Part shown: piece by piece, positions 16,553 to 25,969 of the stretch
How the letters are laid out: the number at the start of each line of letters is the position of its first letter
How positions within the stretch are numbered: the first letter of the stretch is position 1
Assembly: GCA_903871875.1 (NCBI GenBank)
Contig: CAIQIR010000058.1
Location: forward strand, 124,001 to 188,000
Origin: an uncultured Schlesneria sp.
Lineage (GTDB): Bacteria > Planctomycetota > Planctomycetia > Planctomycetales > Planctomycetaceae
Reading direction: 5' to 3'
Length of the DNA: 64,000 nucleotides
Notes under the pieces: generated by a model
Database searches by the model: none
What the model was told of the DNA's origin: nothing
Seen by the model: the letters and a program-made list of their open reading frames with translations, nothing else
Program-made: the position numbers and the translations under genes

Positions 16553-18151
16553 CTACTTCTGCAGTGTTTCACGATAAGGTCGATGTGCTCGATAGAGTTC
16601 GATCCGGTGAGCCTCTTCCGTTTTTTCATGGGCAGGCGCCAGTTCGAGGGCCTTTTCTTCCCATTTGACGGCATTCGAGAAATCGCCCACTTCGGCATAA
16701 GCCGCGGCGAGGGTGCCAAGGTCGTGGTATGACTTCCACGTCGTCAGTTCACACGCCGTTGTGGCATGCTTGATCGCGTCCTTACCGTTGCGAAAGCGAT
16801 GGACGGGACAGGTGGCCTTCAGCCAGGCGATGTTGTTGTGAGCCATCTCATCTTTGGGATTGATTTTGGTGGCTTCGTAGTAGTCATGCAGCGCATTCTC
16901 GAAATCACCTTTCGACTGCCAGGCGTAGCCGCGCGCGATGTAAGAATGTTCGAGTCGGGGATCGAGCCGGATAGCATCCGACTGATCTTTGATGGCTTCG
17001 TCAAATCGGCCTTTTGAAGTCCAGGTGATCCCGCGATTGTAGTGATAGAACGCATTTTTGGGATCCAGGCGGATCGCCTCGTTATAGTCCTTCATGGCGT
17101 CGTCAAAGTCGCCTTTGGAATTCCAGATATTGCCACGTTTGACGAACGCATCGGCATCCTGGGGATCAAGCAGAATCGTTTCGGTGTAGTCCTTTAAGGC
17201 CTGATCCTGATCCCCTTTGTGAGTCCAAGCCGTGCCGCGGGCTGTGTAGGCATGGGCAAACTTGGGATCGAGTCGAATTGCTTCGGTAAAGTCCTTGATG
17301 GCTCGGTCAAAGTCATTTTTGTGTCCCCAGGCATTGCCGCGATTGTAATAAACGATCGCGACGTTCGGGTTGATCCGAATCGCGATGTTGTAATCGGCGA
17401 TGGCATGGTCGTAATCACCTTTTTCCAGTCGAGCGCTACCACGTCGGATATGGGAATCGGCATTCAACGGTTCGATCGCGATGGCATCCGAATGGTCTTT
17501 GATGGCGGCGTCGAGTTCCCCTTTGGCCTGCCAGGCAACCGCACGACCCGAGTAGGCGTGGGCGTTTCTCGGCTCCAGCTTGATCGCTTCGGTATAGTCC
17601 TTGATGGCGTGGTCGAAATCACGTTTTTGATGCCAGGCGGCCGCACGAGCGAGATAGGTGTAGGCGACTTTCGGATTGTGCTTGATCGCTTCCGTCTGGT
17701 CGCCGATCGCTTCGTCAAATTTGCCTTTGGCAAACCAGACATTCGCTCGCCAGACGTGACCCGTCGGATCGTTCGGTTTGAGCCTGATCGCCTCGGTAAA
17801 GTCCTTCAGGGCTTGGTCCAAATCACCCAGTTCCTGACAAATGATGCCGTGTGAAATCCATAGCGATTCCTTCGTCGGGGTCTGGCGAATTAAGTCGGAA
17901 TAGTATTTTGACGCCTCTTCCGCCGTCATCACATCACTTTTGCGAACGTCAATTCCTCCCAGTGTCAGTTGGTCTTCATTCACCAGGGTTACCGTTGCGG
18001 GAAAGGGAATGTTGCTGACGTCCAGGACCTTTCCGCTGAACTTTGCTTCGGCATCCAGTTTGACAAAGACGCGCTTGCCGACCCATTGGTCCTCTGCGCG
18101 GCAAACGAGTGGGCAAACAATTGCCAGCAAGAGAGCCATCGAGCAACGCAT
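16553..18151 (-). CDS. Secreted TPR-repeat protein (12 TPRs)
   Basis: 532 residues. The start at 18151 has GGAGG nine bases before it and opens a signal peptide (MRCSMALLLAIVCPLVCRA-ED). A short beta-rich domain (about 20-80, beginning WVGKRVFVKL) is followed by ten head-to-tail 34-residue tetratricopeptide repeats with the pattern AYxxRGxAWxxKGDFDxAIKDYTEAIRLDP, then two more degenerate TPRs. TPR arrays bind peptides or scaffold complexes; the partner is unknown and the protein probably acts outside the cytoplasm. The 102-bp DNA repeat comes from the protein repeat. No enzyme domain is present. Confidence 0.88.
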   Translation of the reverse strand: MRCSMALLLAIVCPLVCRAEDQWVGKRVFVKLDAEAKFSGKVLDVSNIPFPATVTLVNEDQLTLGGIDVRKSDVMTAEEASKYYSDLIRQTPTKESLWISHGIICQELGDLDQALKDFTEAIRLKPNDPTGHVWRANVWFAKGKFDEAIGDQTEAIKHNPKVAYTYLARAAAWHQKRDFDHAIKDYTEAIKLEPRNAHAYSGRAVAWQAKGELDAAIKDHSDAIAIEPLNADSHIRRGSARLEKGDYDHAIADYNIAIRINPNVAIVYYNRGNAWGHKNDFDRAIKDFTEAIRLDPKFAHAYTARGTAWTHKGDQDQALKDYTETILLDPQDADAFVKRGNIWNSKGDFDDAMKDYNEAIRLDPKNAFYHYNRGITWTSKGRFDEAIKDQSDAIRLDPRLEHSYIARGYAWQSKGDFENALHDYYEATKINPKDEMAHNNIAWLKATCPVHRFRNGKDAIKHATTACELTTWKSYHDLGTLAAAYAEVGDFSNAVKWEEKALELAPAHEKTEEAHRIELYRAHRPYRETLQK

Positions 18152-18294
18152 TGGGAATGCCTCCTTAGCCAAGATTTCAATCACGACACAACTCCTTCAA
18201 CTCGACTTCCTTTTCGTCGTCTGAAGTTCGTCGGAACGATCGTCATTAGCGATCGGAGACGATGGAACGCTTCGGACAAGGCCGCGTGTGAAAT

Positions 18295-19128
18295 TCACGC
18301 CACACGTCGTCGCAACTGTCCCACGGAAGGGAGTCTAGCTGGGCGGGACGAATCCACAACAGTAGTTTGTGACTTGAACGTGCGATCATAAAGTCCCTGT
18401 CGAAGCCGCTGGCGAATCGACCAGATTTCTTGAAACATGGCCACCACATCCAGGAACGGCCGTACACGACTATCTGCGTCATGGTTCCACGCAATGGGAA
18501 CCGACGCCACCGAATATCGCCGTCGTCGAGCAATTGCCAGAATCTCCACATCAAAACCCCAGCCGGGGATCGTCTGTGCGGCGAAAACGTCATAGGCGAC
18601 ATTTCGTCGAAACGCTTTGAATCCGCATTGCGTATCCGGCAGTCCTGTCAGCCCCAGCGATCGCAGCAGTTGATTGAATACGCGGCTCATCAATCTTCGA
18701 TGAATCGGTTCACCCAATCGACTCGATCCGGGGCATTCGCGACATCCAATCGCGATGTCGGTTTGTTCGGGCAGCTTCGTCAGGAACTTGTCCAATTCCT
18801 CGATGGGCATCGAGAGATCGGCATCACACAAGAATAGGATTTCGCCGGTTCCATGCAACATTCCGGTTCGGACTGCTGCCCCCTTACCCCGGCGCGGCTC
18901 GTAGACCACGGTAATCGGAAATCCTTCGTGTTGTCGGGTAAATTCCTGCACGGTGGCGGCGGTGCCGTCTGTGCTGCCGTTGTCGACCACAATCACTTCG
19001 GCGTCATAATCCTGTCGCGAAAGAAAGTGGGCAATTTTCTCAAGCGTCGATGGCAGGCGACGGGCTTCATTTCGAGCGGGAATAATGATCGAGAGACGCG
19101 GCGACTGACAGCAGATGTTTGGTGGCAT
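18295..19128 (-). CDS. Family 2 glycosyltransferase, dolichyl-phosphate-glucose-synthase-like
   Basis: 277 residues from the ATG at 19128. SIIIPARNEARRLPSTL at the N-terminus, VIVVDNGSTDGTA, LCDADLSMPIEE (with the metal-binding DAD), a glycine/arginine loop EPRRGKGAAVRTGML, and TQCGFKAFRR are shared with Alg5/DPM1-like enzymes, which load a sugar onto a polyprenyl-phosphate carrier at the inner membrane face. Such carriers are the donors used by GT39-like proteins, two of which are encoded at 6439 and 11826. A longer frame from 19233 exists and the start is not certain. No C-terminal membrane segments are seen. Confidence 0.85.
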   Translation of the reverse strand: MPPNICCQSPRLSIIIPARNEARRLPSTLEKIAHFLSRQDYDAEVIVVDNGSTDGTAATVQEFTRQHEGFPITVVYEPRRGKGAAVRTGMLHGTGEILFLCDADLSMPIEELDKFLTKLPEQTDIAIGCRECPGSSRLGEPIHRRLMSRVFNQLLRSLGLTGLPDTQCGFKAFRRNVAYDVFAAQTIPGWGFDVEILAIARRRRYSVASVPIAWNHDADSRVRPFLDVVAMFQEIWSIRQRLRQGLYDRTFKSQTTVVDSSRPARLPSVGQLRRRVA

Positions 19129-19319
19129 CGCAAAGGTCCGCAACGGAGATTTGAGGGGAAGGTTTTCGTCTTCGGAAAACCACGGAGACGGCCTCGCAAT
19201 CGTAAATGCGTTTGCGAAAATCGAAAACAGCAACTTCGCTGTTTTAAGCCTTAAATCGGCTGGATTTCAGGTTAATTCAGACAAAAATACCTGTTCAAAT
19301 CACTGACATGAAGGCCGTT

Positions 19320-19344
19320 CAAAAGATGACGAAAAGGTCATCTG
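19320..19344 (-). terminator. Intrinsic terminator downstream of the LptF/G gene
   Basis: On the minus strand AGATGAC (19343-19337), six-base loop, GTCATCT (19330-19324) is followed by TTT. It begins 20 bases after the stop at 19364. The stem is AT-rich and the T-run short, so the strength is uncertain. Confidence 0.5.
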
Positions 19345-19363
19345 ATCCGAGGGGGAGGTGTCA

Positions 19364-20491
19364 TCAAGTCCGGATGATGCCCGACAGCCAGGCGGACAGC
19401 GATCCACTGATCACAACAGGACCCCAGGCGGCGAATTCTGGGGGGACCATTTCAATGGCTCCCAAGGATTGAAAGCCTTGAGTGATTCCGAACATGACCG
19501 CCAGGACGAAACAGCAGAGCGATGAATCGGTGACGAGTCCGGTACTTTCGCGTCGGACCATCAAGGGAATCGTTAACAGCACGGCAATCACGTTCATCAG
19601 CGGCTGTATAAATCGCGAATGGAGGTACAGCACCAGGCGATTCTTGGAAACTGGTCCGAATGCGGGGCAACGGATTCGTGCCAGTAACTCCCAGGTGGAC
19701 AACGAGGTGAAACTCGAACTGCGTTTCAACAACTGATCACAGGTAATCGCCGAAATGACGAAGACATCATGCCCGTTCTTCTGAACCTTGATCAATTCGC
19801 GGCCTTTTTCCGTCAGGCTATGCGACACGTCGGCCAAGGAAGGCGTGGTCAGATTCCGTAGCATCCATCCGGATGGCTGGTCGTGTTTGGCTGACAAGAA
19901 CTGGGCAGATTCCGCTTCGAGAATTGTAATATCCTGGACCAGCGAAGGAGCGGGCAGCACGAAAATCGGCTTTTCGATTATGCGTTCGGGCACATTCACG
20001 CGATCTCCGTCGATGGAGATCCGCGTGGAATGATCGGTTAGTGATTCCACCGATGTCTGGGCCGGATTGTTACGGTGTCGCAACTCGTGTTCAAGAAACG
20101 CGACGCGCGGCACGAGAAATTCCTGGTTGAGCATCAGGATGCCATTCACGGCGATCGAGGCCAGGATCAATGGCCTGAGAATGCGATACATGGGAATTCC
20201 GGCTGCGAGCAGCGGATGCAATTCGCCGCTTCGCTGCAATAAAATCAGCACGGTCATCACCGAAATCGCGATCAACGCCGGTCCCGCCCGATCGAGAAAC
20301 AAGATGGAGCGATAACCATTCAATGTCGCAATCAGGCTGAACAGGCTGAGCAGTCCTTTATTGCCATTCAGTTCGAACATCTCGTCGAGGTTTTCGAAGA
20401 GATCGATGACAGCCACAAGTCCAAATGTCGAGACGACGCACACCGTGAAAGTGTGAAAGAAACTTCGCAGCAAATAGCGGTCATATGTCAT
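19364..20491 (-). CDS. LptF/LptG-family permease
   Basis: A 375-residue YjgP/YjgQ protein, the transmembrane part of the LptB2FG exporter that extracts lipopolysaccharide or related lipids from the inner membrane. The N-terminal signature TYDRYLLRSFFHTFTVCVVSTFGLVAVIDLFENLDE is followed by two more membrane helices, a periplasmic beta-jellyroll (about 120-270) and three C-terminal helices. The start codon precedes the first helix directly. Only one of the F/G pair is encoded here, and no lptB or lptC is in the window. Whether it is LptF or LptG cannot be decided. It is close to glycan genes, which fits an outer-membrane role. Confidence 0.85.
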   Translation of the reverse strand: MTYDRYLLRSFFHTFTVCVVSTFGLVAVIDLFENLDEMFELNGNKGLLSLFSLIATLNGYRSILFLDRAGPALIAISVMTVLILLQRSGELHPLLAAGIPMYRILRPLILASIAVNGILMLNQEFLVPRVAFLEHELRHRNNPAQTSVESLTDHSTRISIDGDRVNVPERIIEKPIFVLPAPSLVQDITILEAESAQFLSAKHDQPSGWMLRNLTTPSLADVSHSLTEKGRELIKVQKNGHDVFVISAITCDQLLKRSSSFTSLSTWELLARIRCPAFGPVSKNRLVLYLHSRFIQPLMNVIAVLLTIPLMVRRESTGLVTDSSLCCFVLAVMFGITQGFQSLGAIEMVPPEFAAWGPVVISGSLSAWLSGIIRT

Positions 20492-20744
20492 TCGATTTCA
20501 AACCAAGGCCTGGACGGAACCGGCCTGTGTGAAACGATCCTGCTGCGTGCGCAGCGAGATTACATGTGAACGGCCAAGTTGGGTCAAGAGGTTTGTCGCG
20601 TGAATCAGCGGACGAAGCGGTCTGTTTTCGTTAGAATTCGGCCGAAAATGCCGGTGTCTCTTTCCGGACCCAGGAATCCACCGCCGATGTTGCCACGAAT
20701 TTTCGAATTCGAACGAACGCGCGGTCAAGCTTTTGAAAGTCGCC

Positions 20745-21224
20745 ATGAAACCGATCGAAGTGGGCGACAACGCTCCTGAATTTTCCGCCGTCGCCTCAAA
20801 CGGCCAACGAATATCGTTGGCAGATTTTAAAGGTCATCAGCCTGTCGTCCTTTTCTTCTACCCGAGAGACAATTCGCTGATCTGCACTCAGGAGGCTTGT
20901 TCATTCCGTGACGAGTATGAAGACTTCGTTCATTTAGGGGCCGTCGTGATCGGAGTGAGCGGTGATTCAGATGAGAGTCACCGCTCGTTTGCCGCGGCAC
21001 AGCGCCTTCCGTATTTGCTCATCGCGGACAACGACGGATCGCTACGGCGTTTGTTTGGCGTGCCGAATTCGCTGTTGCTGGTTCCCGGCCGCGTCACCTA
21101 TGTCATCGACCGGGAAGGGATCGTGCGGCACATGTTCAATTCTCAATTGTTCGGTGCCCGACACGTCGAAGAAGCGCTGCAGGCCCTTCGCAAATTACCG
21201 AGTCCGGAACCGCGGACTTTCTAA
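20745..21224 (+). CDS. Peroxiredoxin, Bcp/PrxQ-like
   Basis: 159 residues. A thiol peroxidase of the AhpC/TSA superfamily reducing hydroperoxides. It has YPRDNSLICTQEACSFRD, where Cys47 is peroxidatic and Cys52, five residues on, is the resolving cysteine, as in PrxQ/Bcp. The usual TPGC run before the first cysteine is replaced by SLIC: Ser takes the Thr place but Pro-Gly is lost. The catalytic Arg is probably in VPGRVTYVID. The ATG at 20745 is preferred to a TTG at 20733. The divergent partner is the LptF/G gene; the 253-base gap between them should hold both promoters. Confidence 0.88.
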   Translation: MKPIEVGDNAPEFSAVASNGQRISLADFKGHQPVVLFFYPRDNSLICTQEACSFRDEYEDFVHLGAVVIGVSGDSDESHRSFAAAQRLPYLLIADNDGSLRRLFGVPNSLLLVPGRVTYVIDREGIVRHMFNSQLFGARHVEEALQALRKLPSPEPRTF

Positions 21225-21361
21225 TCAGAAATCACCCGCGTATCGTATTCAGTGGTATTCGTTCGGGCTGTCGGCGGGCGGCAGCCGATCGGTCTTAATT
21301 CGGTGGCTCGGAAATCGACTTGCCGATGGCCATCTGCCCGTTCCTGCTGTTCGAGGATCTG

Positions 21362-22738
21362 ATGATGCTGTCGAGACATTTCTTCGGGCTGTTATGCCTG
21401 ATGGCGGTGGGATTCCTGCAACTGGTCGGCTCGGCCGAAGCGGCCTTGCGTGCTGGGGCTTCGCGAATAAACATTGTGCCCCCCTTCCCTACTCTGATGG
21501 GCGGATTTTATGACCGCATGCAGAATTTCCAGGGGGTGCATGACGAGGTCTACGCGCGAGCACTTGCATTAGATAACGGAACAAAGAAACTGGTCTTCAT
21601 CAGTGCAGACCTTCGATCCGTTGATGCCGATCTGGTGCGATTGACACGCGAGATGATCGTGCAATCGACGGGCATACCCTCCACCGACATTTTGGTCTGC
21701 AGTACGCACAACCATTCGGGACCATCGTACCATCAGCGAACGCACTTGGGGAAAGACGATGTCGAACCTTCGTTGAAAAAGTTTCTGGCTCAGCAATTCT
21801 CTGCGGCAGCGATCGAAGCTGTGCGGGCGATGGTTGCGGCAAAAGTTGGTTTCGGGGCAGGAAACCTGACCGGGATGACCCGGAATCGGCAACAGAAAAA
21901 CGACTTGATCGACCCCCAGGTTGGTGTCTTGCGAGTCGAAGAGCTCGAGGGACGAAAAACAATTGCGACCCTGTTCAATTTCACTGGACATCCGGTGACG
22001 ATCGGCTCGGCGAATCTGCTGTTGTCGGGCGAATATCCGGGGGCCGCAGCGCGAGCCGTGGAAAATCTGCTCGGCGGCATCGCGATTTTCACTCAGGGCG
22101 CCTGTGGCGACATCACTATTAACCGCGATGGAGAACCGTTTCTTGAGATCGAACGGTTGGGGCGGACGCTGGCCGGCGAAGTGATCAAAACAAGTGGCCT
22201 CATCAAGCTCGAAGACAATCTCGTGCTGAAATCGGCCTCAATCACCTTGACGCTCCCGGCGCGTCAGCTGCCAACTGTTGATGAGGCGAAAAATGACGTG
22301 GCAAAAGGAAAAGCGGCGCTCGAATTGGCTCGACAACACCATGCTTCACCAGGGGCGATTGCGTTGTTGGAAGACAAAACCCGGGTTCATGCCACGGCGC
22401 TAATGATGGCGCAGGTGATCGCGGAAGATCCTTCTCGTAAAGAGACTGAGCTAATGGCCGAGGTACAGGTACTTCAGGTGGGAAATGTGCTTTTCGGAAC
22501 GATTCCTGGCGAGATCTTTGTCGAATACGGGCTGGAACTGCGTTCACGCGTCAAACAGGAAACTGGGAACGCATTCTGCCTGGTGGGTTATGCCAACGGG
22601 TATGACGGCTACATTATTACGCCACGTGCGGCGGAAACCGGCGGCTACGAAGCCTCGGTAGCCCGGCTGAATGCCGCAGCGGGTCGCGAAATGACTGAAG
22701 CTGCCATGGCCTTGGTTCAAACACTGAGTCAGCAATAA
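21362..22738 (+). CDS. Secreted neutral/alkaline ceramidase-like hydrolase
   Basis: 458 residues from the ATG at 21362, which has GAGGA seven bases upstream. A signal peptide (RHFFGLLCLMAVGFLQLVGSAEA) is followed by the N-terminal domain of neutral ceramidases: RAGASRINIVPP, HDEVYARALALDNG, and the zinc-binding CSTHNHSGP motif; a further GHPVTIG and QGACGDI give other active-site residues. Neutral ceramidases split the amide bond of ceramide, but many bacterial homologues have unknown substrates. The C-terminal immunoglobulin-like domain of classical ceramidases is missing. It lies 88 bases before the PSCyt1 gene. Confidence 0.85.
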   Translation: MMLSRHFFGLLCLMAVGFLQLVGSAEAALRAGASRINIVPPFPTLMGGFYDRMQNFQGVHDEVYARALALDNGTKKLVFISADLRSVDADLVRLTREMIVQSTGIPSTDILVCSTHNHSGPSYHQRTHLGKDDVEPSLKKFLAQQFSAAAIEAVRAMVAAKVGFGAGNLTGMTRNRQQKNDLIDPQVGVLRVEELEGRKTIATLFNFTGHPVTIGSANLLLSGEYPGAAARAVENLLGGIAIFTQGACGDITINRDGEPFLEIERLGRTLAGEVIKTSGLIKLEDNLVLKSASITLTLPARQLPTVDEAKNDVAKGKAALELARQHHASPGAIALLEDKTRVHATALMMAQVIAEDPSRKETELMAEVQVLQVGNVLFGTIPGEIFVEYGLELRSRVKQETGNAFCLVGYANGYDGYIITPRAAETGGYEASVARLNAAAGREMTEAAMALVQTLSQQ

Positions 22739-22826
22739 ATATCGCCGTCTTCGGTGTAAACCAATTGGATTTTGCGGGTGAAGGTCCCCGTGGCTTTTTC
22801 CACTGCGTAGCGGGTATCGTGTGGGC

Positions 22827-25748
22827 ATGCGAATACGAATCTTTTATTTGGCCTTGATTCTGTGCGGCGTCTTATCTGCGATCACTGCCCAGGCCGCAGA
22901 GCCCCAATTTTCTCGCGAACAGGTCGAGTTTTTCGAAAAACAGATTCGGCCAGTCTTGGCCGCTCAGTGCTGGAATTGCCACGCCGATTCGAAGCAGGAA
23001 TCGGGCTTACGGTTGGATTCGCGAGCCGCCATTCTAAAAGGTGGAGATCGCGGTGAGACCGTGAAATTGGGTGATGGCGCGGCGAGTCTATTGGTGCACG
23101 CCGTCCGCCGTGACGACGAGATCAAAATGCCGCCAAATGGCCGGCTGTCATCCGCACAGACCGCCGCGTTTTCCCAATGGATCGATCTGGGATTGCCGTG
23201 GCCGAATGAACGCGAAGGCTCGGCCAGATCGCAGGCGTGGCGATTCCATTGGGCCTTCCAACCGGTTCAGCGATCGCCCGTTCCTGTGATTGCCGACGAT
23301 GCCTGGTCGGTCTCGCCTGTCGACCGGTTTGTGTTGGAAAAATTGCGAGCGGAGCAGGCCCGGCCGTCCCCGCAGGCCGATCGCAGAACGTTGATTCGCC
23401 GAGCGACTGTCGATTTGATCGGGTTGCCGCCAACTTCTCAAGAGGTGGAAGAATTTCTGACCGAAACGGCGCCTGATGCGTTTGAACGATTGATGGATCG
23501 ATTGCTGGCCTCGCCCCGTTACGGAGAGCGGTGGGCGCGACATTGGCTCGATCTAGCCCGTTATGCGGACAACAAGGGCTATGTCTTCTTCGAAGAATCG
23601 TCCTATCCCTGGGCCTATACCTATCGCGACTACGTGATTCGATCATTCAACGAGGATCGGCCTTACGACCAATTTGTGATGGAGCAATTGGCTGCCGATC
23701 AGTTGGACCGACAGGGTCAGGATACTTCTCTGGCTGCAATGGGGTACCTGACCGTCGGCAGTCATTTCATGGGAAACGTACATGACATCGTCGATGACCG
23801 GATCGACGTTGTCACTCGCGGACTGATGGGGTTGACGGTGACTTGTGCCCGTTGCCATGACCATAAATATGATCCGATTCCGACGGCCGACTACTACTCG
23901 CTTTACGGCGTGTTTCGCAGCACCATCGAACCGCTTGTTCCGCCGCTTGTTCCGCCGCTGATTTCGTCACCTGCCGAGACACCCGAATACCGCCGGTTCA
24001 CGATTGAACTCTCATTGCGACAGCAGAAGCTGGATGATTTCATCCAGGAGAAGTATTCGGCGCTGGTCGAAGGAGCGAGAACTCGTGTGGCAGAGTATCT
24101 GCTCGCTGCGCGGACGGCCTCCCATCAACCCACGATGGACGACTTTATGTTGATTGCTGACCCGGGCGATTTGAATCCGGCGATGACCGGCCGCTGGCAG
24201 ACGTATCTGGAAAAACTGGCACTTGTCCCGGAGAAAGCAGATGCCACATCGGAAACCTCGGCATCGGGCTCCACGCCACAGAGGAATTTGCATCCTGTCT
24301 GGGGGCCTTGGCTGACGCTTTCCGATGTGCCCGAGGATCGATTTGCCGTCGAGACGGCTCGTGTTTGTTCTCGGCACAATTTAGACCGCTCAACGAATGT
24401 GAATCCTCTGCTTGCCAAGGCGCTGCTCGTCGATTCGCCTCCGGCCACGATCAACGATCTGGCCCAGCGATACGGTGAATTGATGAAATCTGTCCATCTG
24501 GAATGGCAGGCACTGATGCGCGACGCGGTCGTGCGAAAGCGGCCGCTGCCGACATCGTTCGCGGATCCCGATCAAGAAGCCCTTCGCCAGGAGCTGTACG
24601 GCGATCTGGCGCCGGCCAACGTTCCGCCCGTGTTTGGCTGGGGATTTTTGTCATTGTTGCCGGACCGCGTTTCCCAGGGACAATACCAACAGGTCTTGAA
24701 AGACGTGGAACAGTGGATCATTAACGGACCGGGGGCTCCACCGCGGGCCATGGTGCTGCTGGATGGCGAACTTTACGAGCCACGGATCTTTCAACGAGGC
24801 AATCCGAATCGCCCCGGTGCGTCGGTTCCGCGTCACTTCCTATCGGCATTGTCCGATGGTCAACCCTTCTCGAACGGCAGCGGCCGGCTGGATCTGGCAC
24901 GGGCAATCGCCGATCCCAGTAACCCGCTGACGCCACGAGTCCTCGTCAACCGGCTGTGGCAAGAACATTTTGGCGCGGGGCTGGTTCGCACGCCGAGTGA
25001 TTTCGGGTTGCGCAGTGATCCTCCCACTCATCCTGAACTTTTGGATTGGCTGGCCAGTGAATTTGTCGGAAATCCGAAGGAAGGCGGACAACGTCGTTCA
25101 TTCCGGGGCGATGGATCTCTTGAGAAACAACGCGGCACGGATTCGCAGCGTTTTTCCATGAAACGAATGCACCGTTTGCTGATGAGCAGCCGCGTCTATC
25201 AGCAAACCAGCGATGATCCAGCCGACCTGGCCGATCCGGACAATCGTTTGTGGAACCGCATGAATCGGCGGCGACTGGACTTCGAAGCTACTCGGGATGC
25301 GCTGGTGTTTGTCACGGGGCAACTTCAAGATCGAATCGGCGGTCCTTCGCAGAATCTGTTGGAGGGATTCCAGCCGCGGCGGACGCTGTACCTGTTTTTG
25401 AATCGATTAGACTTGCCGGGTTTGCTGAGTGTTTTCGATTTTCCCAGTCCGGCTGCGTCGAGTGGTCAGCGCGAAACCACCACGATCTCGCCGCAAGCAC
25501 TGTTTCTGATGAACGGCACGATGATGGCCACCGTTGCCGATGCGATTCAGTTGCGTGCCGACATCATTCAGATCACCAACGTCTCTGATCGAGTTCGTCG
25601 GATTTATCTGCTGCTGTTTCAACGATTGCCGAATCCCGGCGAATCGAAACTGGCAGCCGAATTCCTGGGTGAACAGCCGTCTCCGGCCGTCTGGTCGCAA
25701 TTCACCCACGCCCTCTTGGTGACGAACGAATTTGTCTTTGTTGATTGA
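22827..25748 (+). CDS. Secreted PSCyt1-PSD1 protein with haem-binding motifs (DUF1549/DUF1553)
   Basis: 973 residues. Signal peptide 1-24 (ending AQAAEPQ). PSCyt1, the planctomycete cytochrome c-like domain, follows with CWNCH at 48-52 and an axial-Met-like KMPPNGRLS. Next is DUF1549 (PSD-like) with YADNKGY and TCARCHDHKYDPI, a second CxxCH, and a C-terminal DUF1553 with PRVLVNRLWQEHFGAGLV and MHRLLMSSRVYQQTS. The family is greatly expanded in Planctomycetes, often beside sulfatases or DUF1501 proteins; function is not established. No DUF1501 partner is present here. A small direct repeat (CTTGTTCCGCCG twice near 23934) encodes VPPLVPPL. Confidence 0.93.
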   Translation: MRIRIFYLALILCGVLSAITAQAAEPQFSREQVEFFEKQIRPVLAAQCWNCHADSKQESGLRLDSRAAILKGGDRGETVKLGDGAASLLVHAVRRDDEIKMPPNGRLSSAQTAAFSQWIDLGLPWPNEREGSARSQAWRFHWAFQPVQRSPVPVIADDAWSVSPVDRFVLEKLRAEQARPSPQADRRTLIRRATVDLIGLPPTSQEVEEFLTETAPDAFERLMDRLLASPRYGERWARHWLDLARYADNKGYVFFEESSYPWAYTYRDYVIRSFNEDRPYDQFVMEQLAADQLDRQGQDTSLAAMGYLTVGSHFMGNVHDIVDDRIDVVTRGLMGLTVTCARCHDHKYDPIPTADYYSLYGVFRSTIEPLVPPLVPPLISSPAETPEYRRFTIELSLRQQKLDDFIQEKYSALVEGARTRVAEYLLAARTASHQPTMDDFMLIADPGDLNPAMTGRWQTYLEKLALVPEKADATSETSASGSTPQRNLHPVWGPWLTLSDVPEDRFAVETARVCSRHNLDRSTNVNPLLAKALLVDSPPATINDLAQRYGELMKSVHLEWQALMRDAVVRKRPLPTSFADPDQEALRQELYGDLAPANVPPVFGWGFLSLLPDRVSQGQYQQVLKDVEQWIINGPGAPPRAMVLLDGELYEPRIFQRGNPNRPGASVPRHFLSALSDGQPFSNGSGRLDLARAIADPSNPLTPRVLVNRLWQEHFGAGLVRTPSDFGLRSDPPTHPELLDWLASEFVGNPKEGGQRRSFRGDGSLEKQRGTDSQRFSMKRMHRLLMSSRVYQQTSDDPADLADPDNRLWNRMNRRRLDFEATRDALVFVTGQLQDRIGGPSQNLLEGFQPRRTLYLFLNRLDLPGLLSVFDFPSPAASSGQRETTTISPQALFLMNGTMMATVADAIQLRADIIQITNVSDRVRRIYLLLFQRLPNPGESKLAAEFLGEQPSPAVWSQFTHALLVTNEFVFVD

Positions 25749-25969
25749 ATAGCGACACCGTCCAGAATTCTTGTCCGACCGGAATCGACCTGAAAACCAC
25801 GCCGGCGGGGATTTCCATGGGTCTCACTGGCAGCGGCATACTCACCTGTGGTCGTCTCTTGCAATTCTGACCGGACACGAAAACTGAATCGGGGGGTCGC
25901 GTCCGGTTCCATCAACCGCTAGCATGCGATTGATACATTTTTCCTCACCGTTAAGGAGACCGCGTCGTC

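Noticed and set aside
16553-18151. Regular 102-bp DNA repeat considered as a CRISPR-like or satellite array
   Set aside because: The period is exactly 34 codons and encodes tetratricopeptide repeats; there are no spacers.
23934-23966. Tandem CTTGTTCCGCCG copies in the PSCyt1 gene
   Set aside because: Only two copies in coding sequence, encoding a Pro-rich loop; probably a small local duplication.
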